DNA of 64,000 bases from Lycium barbarum (Eukaryota > Streptophyta > Magnoliopsida > Solanales > Solanaceae). Numbering within the stretch: position 1 is the first letter of the stretch; every line of letters starts with the position of its first letter. The notes under the pieces were generated by a model. That model saw only the letters and a list, made by a program, of their open reading frames with translations. It did no database searches and had not been told where the DNA came from. Below, in pieces: positions 35,475-47,200 of this stretch. The position numbers and the translations under genes were made by a program. The stretch covers positions 64,016,884 to 64,080,883 of the forward strand of contig NC_083338.1 of the NCBI RefSeq assembly GCF_019175385.1. Reading direction: 5' to 3'.

Positions 35475-37653
35475 ATGTAGTGGATCTGCGCACGAAAACA
35501 TGTCCTGGCCCAGGACTCAGTGAAGGATGTAACGGTAAGCACGAGCAGAGTGATAAGCAACCATATACATACATATCATCTTTTGAGACTCAATAGATAA
35601 GTAAACTATCCAGTTCTCAAGTATCAGGATAACAATCATATTAAGTTCTTTTTAATTGTCGTTACGAACTATAACAAAGAACGTTTCAGGGATCATATAC
35701 ATGCATCCAATTAACATGAGATAGCTTATGAAAGTCAAGGACACCTCTAATTATTGAATTCTTTAAGAATAGAAACTCCTATGCATCATATATTAGTCAA
35801 TCATATAATAGACTCGAGACAATAGCTCGACTATCCTGAAAGTTCTAACATCAAGAACAATAAAAGTAATTAGTCATGCTTGGCACTAGTTAGTAGAATT
35901 ACCCCAAGGCTCATATTATATCTTACTTACATCTAGGACATGCCAAAAGAAAGAAGGGATAGGCTTTACATACCTGTTATAGGTTAACCGTAACCACGTT
36001 CGCTTCGTCACCCCTTTAGCCTATTTAATATAAAAGTAACTCTATCGTTAGTAAACTATACTTTCTAGCTTATAAATCTACAGCCAATCACTTATAGGAA
36101 TCATCCTTTAGTTCATCCTTTTTTTTTATTAGGATTTTGGTTAGTTAAGAACTCAACGAAAATCGGCCAGCATTTCCCCTACATATCTTACTCCATCCAA
36201 ACTCCAATTCAATCCCAAAACATTAACAACAATATCAACAACATCACCAACATCAAACTAATGACAAACAGCACGATAATCCGCTTTACAATACCATGAA
36301 AATCAGCTCATAACTTCACTTCTTCACAATGTCAATTATGGCCTCAACTACTATCATGTCCTTTACTTTTGAGCTATAATAATCCATCAACTTACTCTAA
36401 AAAAACATTAAGACATAGAACATACCTTATAACATTCAAATTAGACCACCCACAAGATTACTTCACTACATACAAATCTCTGATTTTCTACCCGGAGGAA
36501 ACCGGGGCATGGACTTTATGTCGTTCTTCGTGTTTTGCTTCCATCATAGAACTTCATCTTCTTCTTTCTTCAAGGAAAAATATATCTTCTCCCCAACATT
36601 AACATATTGATTCCTTGAATATATATTCACATTGCTGCCATGAATTGATAGTATGGGAAAATAGATATTGCTAATACCAAGCTTAAGTGAATATCCAATT
36701 CCCCCAAATGTTGGTTGCTGAACGTGTGCATATATATTGGAAGTAAAAATCTGGACGTGAATGATATTATGGTGCTGCCAATATTTCCTTATCACCGTCT
36801 TTATCCCAACTAAAATTATGTCCACATCCTTGGAAAATTTCCTTTCGTGATTAACTAGTTGATGTTTTGAACTACTTATTTTGTTTCTTGGTTCTGAATT
36901 TTTGCACTCTTTGAAAAGCCTCATGTAATAAGAATTCCACCACTTTATTTATTTCATAGTGGGGTCCATCTCTTTTATCTCTTTGATAGCTAATGACACC
37001 TCCTCCTTGCATGCAAAATGTAGGTATACGTAGGATTAGTCACCCACTGTCTCTTGATTTTCTGCCACGTAATTGCCTCAATTTAGTACTTGCCCACCTT
37101 GTCCTTTTAAGTAATTACTCTTTGACACTAAACCGACATATACTCACTTACCCACATAATAAATTTCTTGATCTCAGTTCACTTTAATAACAATTATTTT
37201 TAATACACTTCATATACTTATTGCTATGATTATGTGATATATCACTAGTCCATAATCCCTTTTAGTACACATAAAATATTATTCTCAATTACCGTGGTCA
37301 CACTTGTTAAGTCCTAAATTATTTCAGGACCTCAAACTCTTTGTACACCGAGCTCTCGATTTTCATCCTTGAGTATGCTCGAATTCTCTGGGCTCGGGTA
37401 AATTTGCTCATGTTGGACGATTAATTTTTTTTAGTCCAAAAATATGGGATATTATAGCTTGGACCGTATTTCATTCAAATAAATTTCAAACCTCGACGAA
37501 ACTTATTTTCTTTGATTTGTTTAACTTCCAATATTTATAACACATCTGTACCATCACTCTAACCACCTATGAGCTTGGGTGATAACCTCGTGTCCGTTAC
37601 TAATGTCATTTAACTCACACGCTTTCCATCGTATGAGAACACAGGATGTAACA

Positions 37654-37658
37654 AATAT
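37654..37658 (+). repeat. Right target-site duplication of element A (AATAT)
   Basis: AATAT directly follows GGATGTAACA, the end of the right LTR, and is followed by leader sequence of element B. Confidence 0.85.
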
Positions 37659-37929
37659 CTTGCCTCTGTAACTCCCAGTAGCATCATTTACCTTCTCTTG
37701 TCGACACCACTCTCCTGCTGAATCTGCTGAAATCAAAGGTCAGTATATAAGGGATATCATTTTCTATCTCTTGGCTCTATCGTACGATCTAGAGTAAGAA
37801 GGAAAGGTAACATCCTAAATGTCCTGTAGCTTCCTGTTTATAGATGTGGTGCACAACACACCGATAAACAAGAGTCTACTAGACACGGTCTGTAGACACT
37901 CCGAGGATGAACCGCTCTGATACCACTTT
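37659..37929 (-). other. Leader of element B with primer-binding site
   Basis: This continues the internal domain of B on the far side of element A. It holds the primer site GCTCTGATACCA at 37914-37925, four bases from the LTR edge at 37930. The preceding 120 bp match the leader of element A at about 34270-34397 (ACACCGATAAACAAGA, CTAGACACGGTCTGTAGACA). Confidence 0.8.
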
Positions 37930-39738
37930 TGTCACGACCCAAACCCATGTGCCGTGACTAGTGCCTGAGCTGGACACTCGTATACATACCTGCTAAATAT
38001 AATCAACTAAAACTAAGGACAATATGGAAACTTGTAAAAGCAACCGAAAGATTCATAACGCCATATGTCGTAAACCTGCCTCCTGAGGAATCACAGCTGA
38101 TCAAAGTATAACACAATACGCAAGCCGACAAGGCTGCCACTACATACGGGAATATCCACAACAAGACATATCGATACAGCTGACCATAACCCATATACAA
38201 CCAACATATGTATACAGACCTCTAAGAGTATAAAAGTGAAATATGACGGGACAAGGCCCCGCCGTACCCCTGGATATATATAAGTTTATATCAAAAGATC
38301 TATACCAAAATAATTTAGGCTCCGGAACAATGGAGCTCTCCAAACAGCTGAGCAGAAGTCCTAAGCTGGAGGATCACCAAACCGACTATCTATACCTTTG
38401 GGCATGAAACGCCGCTCCTCGCCCCCCCCCCCCCCCCCCCCCCCCAAAGAAAGGGGGTCAGTACGAGATATGTACTAAGTATATAAAGCATGAAATACAA
38501 TAAAGAAGATCATGACCGAAATAAAGATTACAGGAGACAAGTATGACAATCAAGATACTGCTGTACTTGTGCCTTATGAAATGAAAATCATGCATAGTTA
38601 TATCATATACCATATCCGGCCCATTATGGACTCGGTGAATAAAGTCGTATACATGTATACCATGCCCGGCCCATCAGGGGTCTCGGTGCCATCATCACAT
38701 CATCATATCATCATATCATCATATATATATATACCGTACCCGGCCCTCTAGTGAGGGACTCGGTGAACAATGCATGCACGAGCGGAGTAGTGAGCAACCA
38801 TATGCAAACTAAGTCATATCTGAGACTCAATAGAATAATCAAAATGAACTTATCATTTGAAAATCAAGACAATAGTCATATCAAGTACCCTTCGAATGTC
38901 ACTATGGATTATATCCAAATAGGACGGCTGGAATCATAGACACGTATCAAGACATAATAAAATAAGTTCTGGGAATCAAGAACATTAGCCATCCTAGTGT
39001 CTCCAAGAATAGGAGCTTATTTTGAGTTATATGCTCATCGTCTGTTTGTTTCATAAAGATCAGGCCAAAAAGAAGGAAGAGATAGCTTCACATACCTCGT
39101 CGCATACTTACTCATCCGATGTCTCATTTCTTGAACCTGCAAGTCTATATCCCAAAGCGATATGCTCAAATCAGTCCGTAGGGATTAGCTTTAAACTCAT
39201 ATTAACTTAACAAATGATTTAATGAATCCCCTGTATAATTCGTTCTAACCAAACTTCATATCATTTCCATATCACAAACAAAGACTTCAACAACGTCATC
39301 ACATAAATTCTATGGAAACAGAACAATAACTCACTTCATAACTCTATAGATTTCGGCCCACGTCTCACTAATCTCATACTATCTACAAATAATACCAAAT
39401 ATGCCAATAATTAAATTAGGATACTCTTTCAAACCAATCCTTAATTACTTAGAAATCTAACGATATTCGAGCAGCATCTTCCCTAAAAACATAATAATCC
39501 TCGTGATTCCAGCTTAGCCAAAACATCAATCATTATACCAATAACAACGATACCAATAATTTCTCATTAAAACTAAAATTAAATCCATTCTTAAATTACC
39601 TCCAAATCAGGCCAATATATATTCCTATACCGATACTTGTATACACTTCTTTATTTTCGTATGTATATAGTATAACAACAAGCACAACAACAACAACTAC
39701 AGCCAATCCCACGATATTCCAGTGCACCAAACAATTTT
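37930..39738 (-). mobile_element. 5' LTR of element B, truncated
   Basis: It starts TGTCACGACCC next to the primer site and is collinear with 20874-22092, with about 570 bp extra that the other LTR has lost. It stops at CCAAACAATTTT, where another LTR fragment begins. The last 1.2 kb of the LTR is not found in the window. Its second stem-loop carries a 24-base C run (38422-38445). Confidence 0.8.
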
Positions 39739-40082
39739 TGTCATAACGCAACCCCGTGGGCCATGACTAGTGCCCGAGCTGGACACTCGTATACGTACCT
39801 ATTACATATAGTCAGACTGAGTCTAAGAACAATATGGAAACTTTCAAAAACTCCAAAGGTTCATAACGTCGTCACATATATATCAAGATAACCTGTCTCC
39901 TGAGGAGTCACAACTAATCAAAACGTAATACGATACGCAAGCCGACAAGGCTGCCACTACAGACGAACATATCCATAGCAAATCACGTAGACACAACTGA
40001 GAAAAACTTATATACAACCCACAATATGTCTACAGACCTCTAAGAGTATCAATAGTGAAATATGACGGGACAGGGCCCCGCC
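39739..40082 (-). mobile_element. Short reverse LTR fragment
   Basis: The plus strand starts TGTCATAACGCAACCCC and runs to GGACAGGGCCCCGCC, where a forward LTR starts. It equals the last 340 bp of a Tekay-type LTR read backwards, including one AAGCC hairpin core. Confidence 0.7.
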
Positions 40083-41458
40083 TGGTACATCCCGTATTTT
40101 TGTGAGTTGGAAAGCGTGCGAGTTAAATGACATTAGTAATGGAAGCGAGGTTATCCCTCAAGCTCATAGGTGGTTAGAGTGATGGTACAGATGTATTGAA
40201 AGGATTAGAACCCAAGTGAATTGGATAAAATAATTTTCATTAAGGTTCAACGTTTATTTGAGTGAAATACGGTCCAAACTATAATACCCCGTATTTTTGG
40301 ACTAGAAAATTTAATCGTCCGACATGAGCAAATTTACCCGAGCCCGGAGAACTCGATCATACCCAAGGATAAAAATAAAAAATCTCGGTGTATACAAGGA
40401 ATGAAGTCCCAAAACAATATTTTGTGTATACCAAAAGGGGCTATGGGCTAGTGCTACGTCACATAATCATGGAAATAGGTATATGAAGTGTATTAAAAAT
40501 AATTGGTATTAAAATGAATTGAGATCAAGAAATTAATTGTGGTATTAAATAGGAATGCATGGATAAATGTCCATGGTGAGCTGCCAACTGGCATTATATA
40601 AGCCAACAATGGCATTAAATTCTGCCACGTGGCATCAATTGGACTAAGAGGTAACATTAACTTGTTAAATAAAATGATGACTCAAGTCACCTAAAGGGAC
40701 GTAATGACACGTTGAAAGGCACTTTTCATATCTGAACGTGGCACCCTAATTGATTAACATAAAAGACCAATTTGGTCATAAGTCATTCATCGTTGCAAAA
40801 ATGAATTTGACTTAGTTCAACTATGTATTAACATAACAGACCAATTCGGTTAATTTGTACTTGGAGGAAAACGTTCACAAGGGTATGTTTCATTGAATAT
40901 ATATGTACACTCTCAGCAACGCCATTCAATCGTGTTACGGGTTTTACTCACCGCTTTGATCTCGTTGTACCACTTTGTCGTGTTGCTAGACTCGGACTTT
41001 CTTCAAGGTAAAGTAAAGAGGAAGGAGAGGATTTTTGGCAAAAAGGTATGAATTCTCCTCTATTAGATATATTTAAATTCGTCCAGGTCATAGTTAAATT
41101 GAGAGACGGGAACTACGAAATTAATTGCGGGAAATCGGATAAATTGTTATTGTCATCATGTGGACTGTTATAAATTGTTTGGAGTGCTGGAATATCGTGG
41201 GATTAGTTGTAGTTGTTGTTGTTATGTTTGTTGTTATACTATGCATATACGGAAATAAAGAAGTGTATACAAGTATCGGTATAGGAATTTATATTGGGCT
41301 GTTTTGGAGGTGATTTAGGAATGGATTTGATTCTATTTGAATATGTATTTGTTAATATTGTTATTGGTATTGTGATTGATATTCTGGCTAAATTGTGGGA
41401 ATTGATGAAATGAATCCGAACTTGAGAATAAAATCGTCACTTGGAAAGAGTTGAATTT
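40083..41458 (+). mobile_element. Forward LTR fragment of the S2 family
   Basis: It begins TGGTACATCCCG (TGTTACATCCCG in S2) and follows S2 for about 1.4 kb, through the TTGTTATACTATGCATATACGG and GGCTGTTTTGGAGGTGATTTAG stretches. It ends at TTGAATT, where a reverse LTR starts. Its 3' half is missing. Confidence 0.75.
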
Positions 41459-41760
41459 TGTCACCACCCAACCCCGTAGGCCGTGACTAGTGCTCGAGAT
41501 GGACACTCGTACATACCTACTAGCCAAAATCTACTTGCGTTTAGCATATTAGGGACTTGCATTCATACAAGACAATATATCGTTGAAATCTTTACTTATA
41601 ATATAACACACAAACCGATCAGGCTATCGTAGTGTAGGGAAATGCAAAACATAAACCATATTAACATGACTGGACAATAACGACCCACGACCCACATACA
41701 TGTCTACAGGCCTCTAAGAGTAACAACGACATCAGATGGCGGGACAGGGCCCCGCCGTAC
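41459..41760 (-). mobile_element. Reverse LTR, left piece (host of element 3)
   Basis: The plus strand starts TGTCACCACCCAACCCC and reaches CCCCGCCGTAC, where element 3 is inserted. The same LTR continues at 51769 (CCTGAAATAGTC), as shown by comparison with the intact phrase CCGTACCCCTGG in other reverse LTRs. The last 200 bp (41561-41760) occur again inside element 3 at 49152-49351. Confidence 0.8.
41756..41760 (+). repeat. Left target-site duplication of element 3 (CGTAC)
   Basis: CGTAC precedes TGTTACACC; the same pentamer follows the 3' LTR at 51764-51768. A third CGTAC at 49347-49351 belongs to the duplicated flank. Confidence 0.85.
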
Positions 41761-44029
41761 TGTTACACCTCGGAAAAATTTTCCGTTGGTACGTAAGTGA
41801 ATGAACTAGTGATAAGTATAAGTGCAAGATGTCCATGAGCAAGAAACGACGTTTGATGACCTTAGGCGAGATTTCGAAGGTATCCGATGTGAGAGGAGAA
41901 AGTTGGCTAAGTTAAGATGAGATATAAGGTAAGCAATGCATGTGCATGGACGTGGGTGATTAAAATGAGAAGTCTAAGAAATATGGAAAGTTGCAGAATT
42001 GCAACTACCCAGTGGTTGTAAAGTGCTAGGACGGACCGTAAACTGGTATACGGTCCGTAAACTAGCAGGTCGTAAACTGCCATGCAAGGCTTCAACTTTC
42101 TGCAAGTCGAGAAATGGTAAAATACGACCTGGAGGACAGACCGTAATGTGATTTTGCAATTCATTAAATAAGGGAACCAACACTTGTTTTATTTCATTAC
42201 AACATTACACCACTTCTCCCTAAAACTTCTCTCTACATTTATTACACAAGTTTTCAAGGATATTTGAGGATCAACAACCTTAAATAAGTGAATCAAGAGT
42301 AAGGGAATCACCAAAGATCATCCAAGTCAAGAAATCCAAAATGGAGAAAAACTAGGGTTTTGCTCAAAGTGGAGTATTATTAACCAAAGCTTGTTCCTAC
42401 AACTTCTAAGGTAAGATTCATGATTTTTACATGATGTTTAAGGTATTGAAGAGTCGAAATACATGGATTGTAGAAAATATGGTCAAGTAGGTCATGCATG
42501 ATGAATAGTGACATTTTGAGGAATAGTTTGAATTGAATCATGGATGTTGTCGTGTTGTGATATGAATGTATTATAAATGGTACTAAGATCATGAACTAGA
42601 CACTTTAGACGAATGGACGAAGTTGGATGTTATGACCATAAATATTGGTGAATTAGAGGCAAATTAAGGAATCTAGATAATGTGGACAATGTGAATGACT
42701 AATGACCATTGTTATGATATTAATGAAGGTATAGACGCTAGCATTGGAAGGAAACGTGCAAGTGTAGAATAGTCCGACGAAAAGGTATGTAAGGCTAACC
42801 CTTCTTTCATAAGGCATGGTTCCTTGGCCAAACTCTTAAATCCTCTATGTGAGTATGTTGTATTCAAATGATTGACACTCCGAGCTCATAAGCTCACGAT
42901 CCTCAATATGTACTACGATCGTACTACGCACCCCATATGACGAGTTAGCATAAGATATAGATGTAGCGAAAATGTCGATGATAATATAATGACGCTAAAG
43001 GTGCCTACGGGCTATTATACTTATATGTGCCTATGAAGGGCTATAATGACACCACGAGCTTATAACGCCGGGTAGGATATATGTACATAAATATGTATAA
43101 AGTATGTATACGATTACGAAACGCGCACACACCTCTGCAGATTGTACGGATAACCCTGAAGCCTTGGTAGGGCCAGGTATGAGTGACCTTGAGCCGTGGT
43201 TGGCCAAGTATGTATGAAACACCGATCCTATGAGGTCGGGTATGCTATGTAAATGCTATATGTATATGAAATGATTATGTATGAAATATGAATATGAATG
43301 TGATAAGACTATGTATATGAATACGAATAAGGACATGTATACGAATACGAGCACAAGTATGGTACGAGCACTACTATGAAATACGCATGAGAAATGGAAA
43401 GTTCCTATGAAAGGCAGGTAAGTGCCATGATGATGATGTAATTGTCTCCCCCCCCCCCCCCCCCCCCCCTATGCCACTTCATATTTTGTCTATGATGCTT
43501 CTACATTGATGTTGATCATGCTTTACATACTCAGTACATTCTTCGTACTGACGTCGTTTTTTTGTGGACGCTACGTCATGCCCGCAGGTGCGCAGGGAGG
43601 CAGACTTGATCCATAGCTGATTATTCAGAGATTGCATAGTAGAGCTTTATTTCTTTCGGAGTCGTGGCCTTTGGGTACTTATTCTTTTGTGTACATAATT
43701 ATGGGCATAGCGGGGTCCTATTTCGCCCATGTGATATGTTATACTCTTAGAGGCTCGTAGTCACGTGTATATGGTTAGATATGTCCGGCCTTGTCGGCCT
43801 ATATTTTGTATGTCCTTTTGTTGGCCTCGTTGGCCCATGTACATTGTTGTGGCACAGACGCCTATGATGATTAAAGATGTTGTTGTCCAATGGGACTAGA
43901 ATGATTTATGCTTAGAGATGTATGATTAATGATGTGGCTCACCTAGATGCAAGCATAAGTGTAAGCTATGGGGTTCCCGGGTGGGCTAGCACCGGGTGCT
44001 CGTCGCGGCCCCCTTGTCGGGTCGTGACA
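41761..44029 (+). mobile_element. 5' LTR of element 3 (2269 bp)
   Basis: It begins TGTTACACCTCGG and ends GGGTCGTGACA. It lacks 153 bp present in the 3' LTR; the junction is a GATTT shared by both ends of the missing piece. A 22-base C run lies at 43448-43469. The stem-loop block near 43532-43565 has an intact first stem (CAGTAC/GTACTG) and a second stem of the CGTC/GACG form. Confidence 0.9.
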
Positions 44030-44034
44030 AAAAG

Positions 44035-44046
44035 TAGTATCAGAGC
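44035..44046 (+). promoter_or_regulatory. Primer-binding site of element 3, one mismatch
   Basis: TAGTATCAGAGC lies five bases after the LTR end. Intact copies have TGGTATCAGAGC, so the second base has changed G to A, which should weaken tRNA priming. Confidence 0.8.
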
Positions 44047-44237
44047 GGTTCAGTCCTAGAGTGTGTCTACGAGCCATGTCTAGTAGAGTCTTGATTATGG
44101 GTGTGTTGCGCGCCACACTTATAAACAAGAAGCTACGGACATTTTAGGAATAAATGACCTTTCTTCATAAGAATCGTGCGATAGAGCTATGATGTAAGAA
44201 ATTCTTGTTCCTTAATCGTGTATTGTGTATTTCAGAG
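44047..44237 (+). other. Untranslated leader of element 3
   Basis: This runs from the primer site to the gag ATG. It is similar in length and sequence to the leader of element 4 (GTCTAGTAGAGTCTTG, GCGATAGAGCTATG). No reading frame of note. Confidence 0.7.
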
Positions 44238-47200
44238 ATGCCTAAAAAGGGAAAGACTACGACAGCCCAAAAGGGCAAGACGGTGGCAGAGATGCTGGCT
44301 AAGAAAGCACCGCCACTGGTGGTAGAAGAAAGTGAGTCCCAAAGTGCGGCTCGATCTCAGTCCTCCCAGACAGTGCCTATTTCTGAGGAGCGTGAGGGAG
44401 CCTCAGCCCCAGCTCCAACACCTCCAGCTCCTCCACCAAATGCTTCAGGCCAGGATGTGAAAGAGGCCATTAATTTGTTAACTCAGTTGGTTGCGGCCCA
44501 GGCTCAGAGGCAAAGTTCAAGGGCCCGTGACTTTATTACTTTGAAACCTCCGAAATTCTTTGGGTCAAAGCCGGAGGAGGATCCTCAGGATTTCATCGAT
44601 GGTATGCTAAGGACGCTCCGATTGATACATGCTTCAGACACCGAGTCGGTAGAGCTAGCTTCATATAGATTGAGAGATGTCTCAATCCAGTGGTATACAG
44701 TATGGATGGCTTCACGGGGAGCCAATGCACCTCCCCCGGTATGGCAAGATTTTGTTGATGCTTTTCTCCGTCATTACATGCCTCCAGAAGTTCGGCGAGC
44801 AAGGGCCGATAAATTCTTGAACTTGGGCAAGGAAGCAAGAGTGCCCTAGAGTATAGCCTCCGTTTTAACTCCTTGGCTAGGTATGCTTCGGCCATGGTAG
44901 CAGATATGGGCGACAGGGCATACCGATTCGTAAAGGGCCTAGGGCCCCATCTGATGGATATATGCTTGACTGCGTCCCTTCAGGACGGTATGGACATTGC
45001 AAGCAGTCAGGCACATGCTCAGAACTTAGAGGAAAGCCTACAACAGTGGAGAAGTGAACGTGAGCAGGATAGGGGACATAGCAAGAGGGCCAGATCTTCG
45101 GGCCCAATGAGTGAGTCCAGAGGTGGACACAGGCAACAGTTCCCTAGACATTCGGGCTATTCTATGACCAGTGCACCTCTACGGTTTTCAGGTCAGAGCC
45201 TTGATAGATCTACTCATCCCGGGCCGAGTCAGAGTTATTCGGGGTCCCATTTTAGAGGTGATTCAGGCCAGTCAAGGCCACCTATGCCACGATGTTCCCA
45301 GTGTGGGAAGTCGCATTGGGGTCAATGCCGATTGGGTTCAGATGTTTGCTATTCATGTGGTCGAACAGGCCATAGTAGAGGTAGGACCCAGCCATCAGGG
45401 TCGGTAGCCGGATCTTCGGCATCCGTACGCCCTACGGGGCCAGGTTCACATGCGCCGGTTGACCATGGTAGAGGCAGAGGGAGAGCTCCCAGTACTAGCA
45501 GTCCTCAGCACCGTATCTATGCTTTGGCTGGACGCCAAGATCTTGAGTCTTCTCCTGACGTGGTCACAGGTATATTATCGGTATTCTCTCATGATGTCTA
45601 TTCTTTGATTGATCCGAGCTCCATATTATCATATGTTACTCCTTATATTGCGGGTCAATTTATAGCTGAGCCGGAGTCGATCAAACCTTTTGAGGTGTCT
45701 ACACCCGTGGGTGAATCGGTGATAACTAGCCGAGTATATAGAGATTGTGTAGTTATGATTTGTGACCGTCCTACCATGATTGATTTACATGAGCTAGAAA
45801 TGGTAGACTTTGATGTTATTATGGGCATGGATTGGTTGGCTTCTTGTTACGCCAATGTTAATTGTAGAATGAAAATGGTTCGTTTCCAATTTCCGGGAGA
45901 ACCAGTGTTAGAATGTAAAGGAAATATGGCATCACCAAAAGGTAGGTTTATTTCCTATCTAAAGACAAGGAAAATGATCACAAAAGGGTGCATTTATCAT
46001 CTAGTACGAGTTCAAGATGTAGAAGCTGAGTCGCCAACTCTTCAGTCAGTTCCCGTAGTGAACGAATTTCCGGATGTGTTCCTGGAAGAGCTTCCAGGCC
46101 TTCCTCCCGAGCGGGAGATTGATTTTGCCATTGATGTGTTGCCAGGCACTAAACCTATATCTATTCCTCCTTATAGAATGGCACCCGCAGAATTGAAAGA
46201 GTTGAAGGAGCAACTGAAGGACTTACTTGATAAAGGCTTCATTAGGCCTAGTTCATCCCCGTGGGGAGCGCCCGTATTGTTTGTCTGAAAGAAAGATGGC
46301 TCTTTGAGAATGTGCATCGATTACCGGCAATTGAATAAGGTGACGATTAAGAATAAATATCCTCTCCCGAGGATTGACGATTTATTTGATTAATTGAAAG
46401 GTGCCAAATGGTTTTCAAAGATTGATTTGAGGTCAGGGTATCACCAAGTGAGAGTTAGGGAGAAAGATATCCCTATGATAGCCTTCAGAACGAGATATGG
46501 TCATTTTGAATTCCGGGTAATGTCATTTGGGCTAACGAACGTGCCGACGGTATTTATGGATTTGATGAATAATGTGTTCAGGCCCTTTCTGGATTTATTT
46601 GTGATAGTATTTATCGATGACATCTTGGTGTAGTCTAGATCCGAGGTAGAACACGTGGATCATTTGCGTATTGTCCTTGGAGTTCTTCGAACTCGGGAGT
46701 TATTCACGAAGTTTTCCAAATGCGAGTTTTGGTTGAACTCAGTGGCATTTTTAGGGCATATTGTTGCAGCTGATGGTATCCGAGTGGATAGTCAAAAGAT
46801 TGAGGCCGTGAAAACTTGGCCAAGACCCACAACTCCTACAGAGGTTCGTAGCTTTCTGGGCTTAGCAGGTTATTACAGGAGATTCGTTGAAGGTTTTTCC
46901 TCTATTTCTGCACCACTCACAAAGTTGACACAGAAATCAGCCAAGTTTCAATGGACAGATGCTTGTGAACGTAGTTTCCAAGAGTTAAAGGGTCGATTGA
47001 CTTCTGCCCCAATTCTGACACTTCCAGAGGGATTGGAAGGATATGTTGTTTATTGCGATGCTTCAGGTGTTGGGCTAGGATGTGTGTTGATGCAACATGG
47101 CAAAGTGATTGCGTATGCTTCAAGGCAATTGCGGAAACATGAGCAGAATTATCCTACCCATGACTTAGAATTGGCCGCGGTCGTCCATGCATTAATGATA

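Larger units (their letters stand above)
27406..37653 (-). mobile_element. Element A: complete non-autonomous LTR element nested in element B
   Basis: The element spans 10,248 bp with both LTRs (27406-30670 and 34414-37653), primer site, polypurine tract and a 3.7-kb internal domain without recognisable genes. The pentamer AATAT flanks both ends (27401-27405 and 37654-37658), and B internal sequence continues beyond it, ending at the primer site and LTR of B. A and B share internal sequence, primer site, pre-PPT hairpin and LTR type, so a member of the family has inserted into another member. A is a deletion variant relative to B (about 750 bp missing) and has about 540 bp that B lacks (about 33240-33780). 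Confidence 0.85.
34414..37653 (-). mobile_element. 5' LTR of element A (3240 bp)
   Basis: The plus strand begins TGTCACGACCC right after the primer site and ends GGATGTAACA. It contains a second set of AAGCC-hairpin units (34531-34752), the double stem-loop (about 35030-35070) and three GAGGG-hairpin units (35257-35474). Confidence 0.85.
20874..39738 (-). mobile_element. Element B: large non-autonomous LTR element, split by element A
   Basis: In minus-strand sense the order is 5' LTR (37930-39738, truncated), primer site (37914-37925), internal domain (37659-37929 and 23297-27405), hairpin and polypurine tract (23297-23330), 3' LTR (20874-23296). The internal domain totals about 4.4 kb once A is removed. 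On neither strand do I recognise gag, protease, RT, RNase H or integrase; the longest open frames are about 130 codons and unlike known proteins. The two LTRs differ at about 4-5% of positions over their first 175 bp by eye. It fits the class called LARD. CATTT at 20869-20873 would be one target copy; the other end is lost. Confidence 0.75.
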
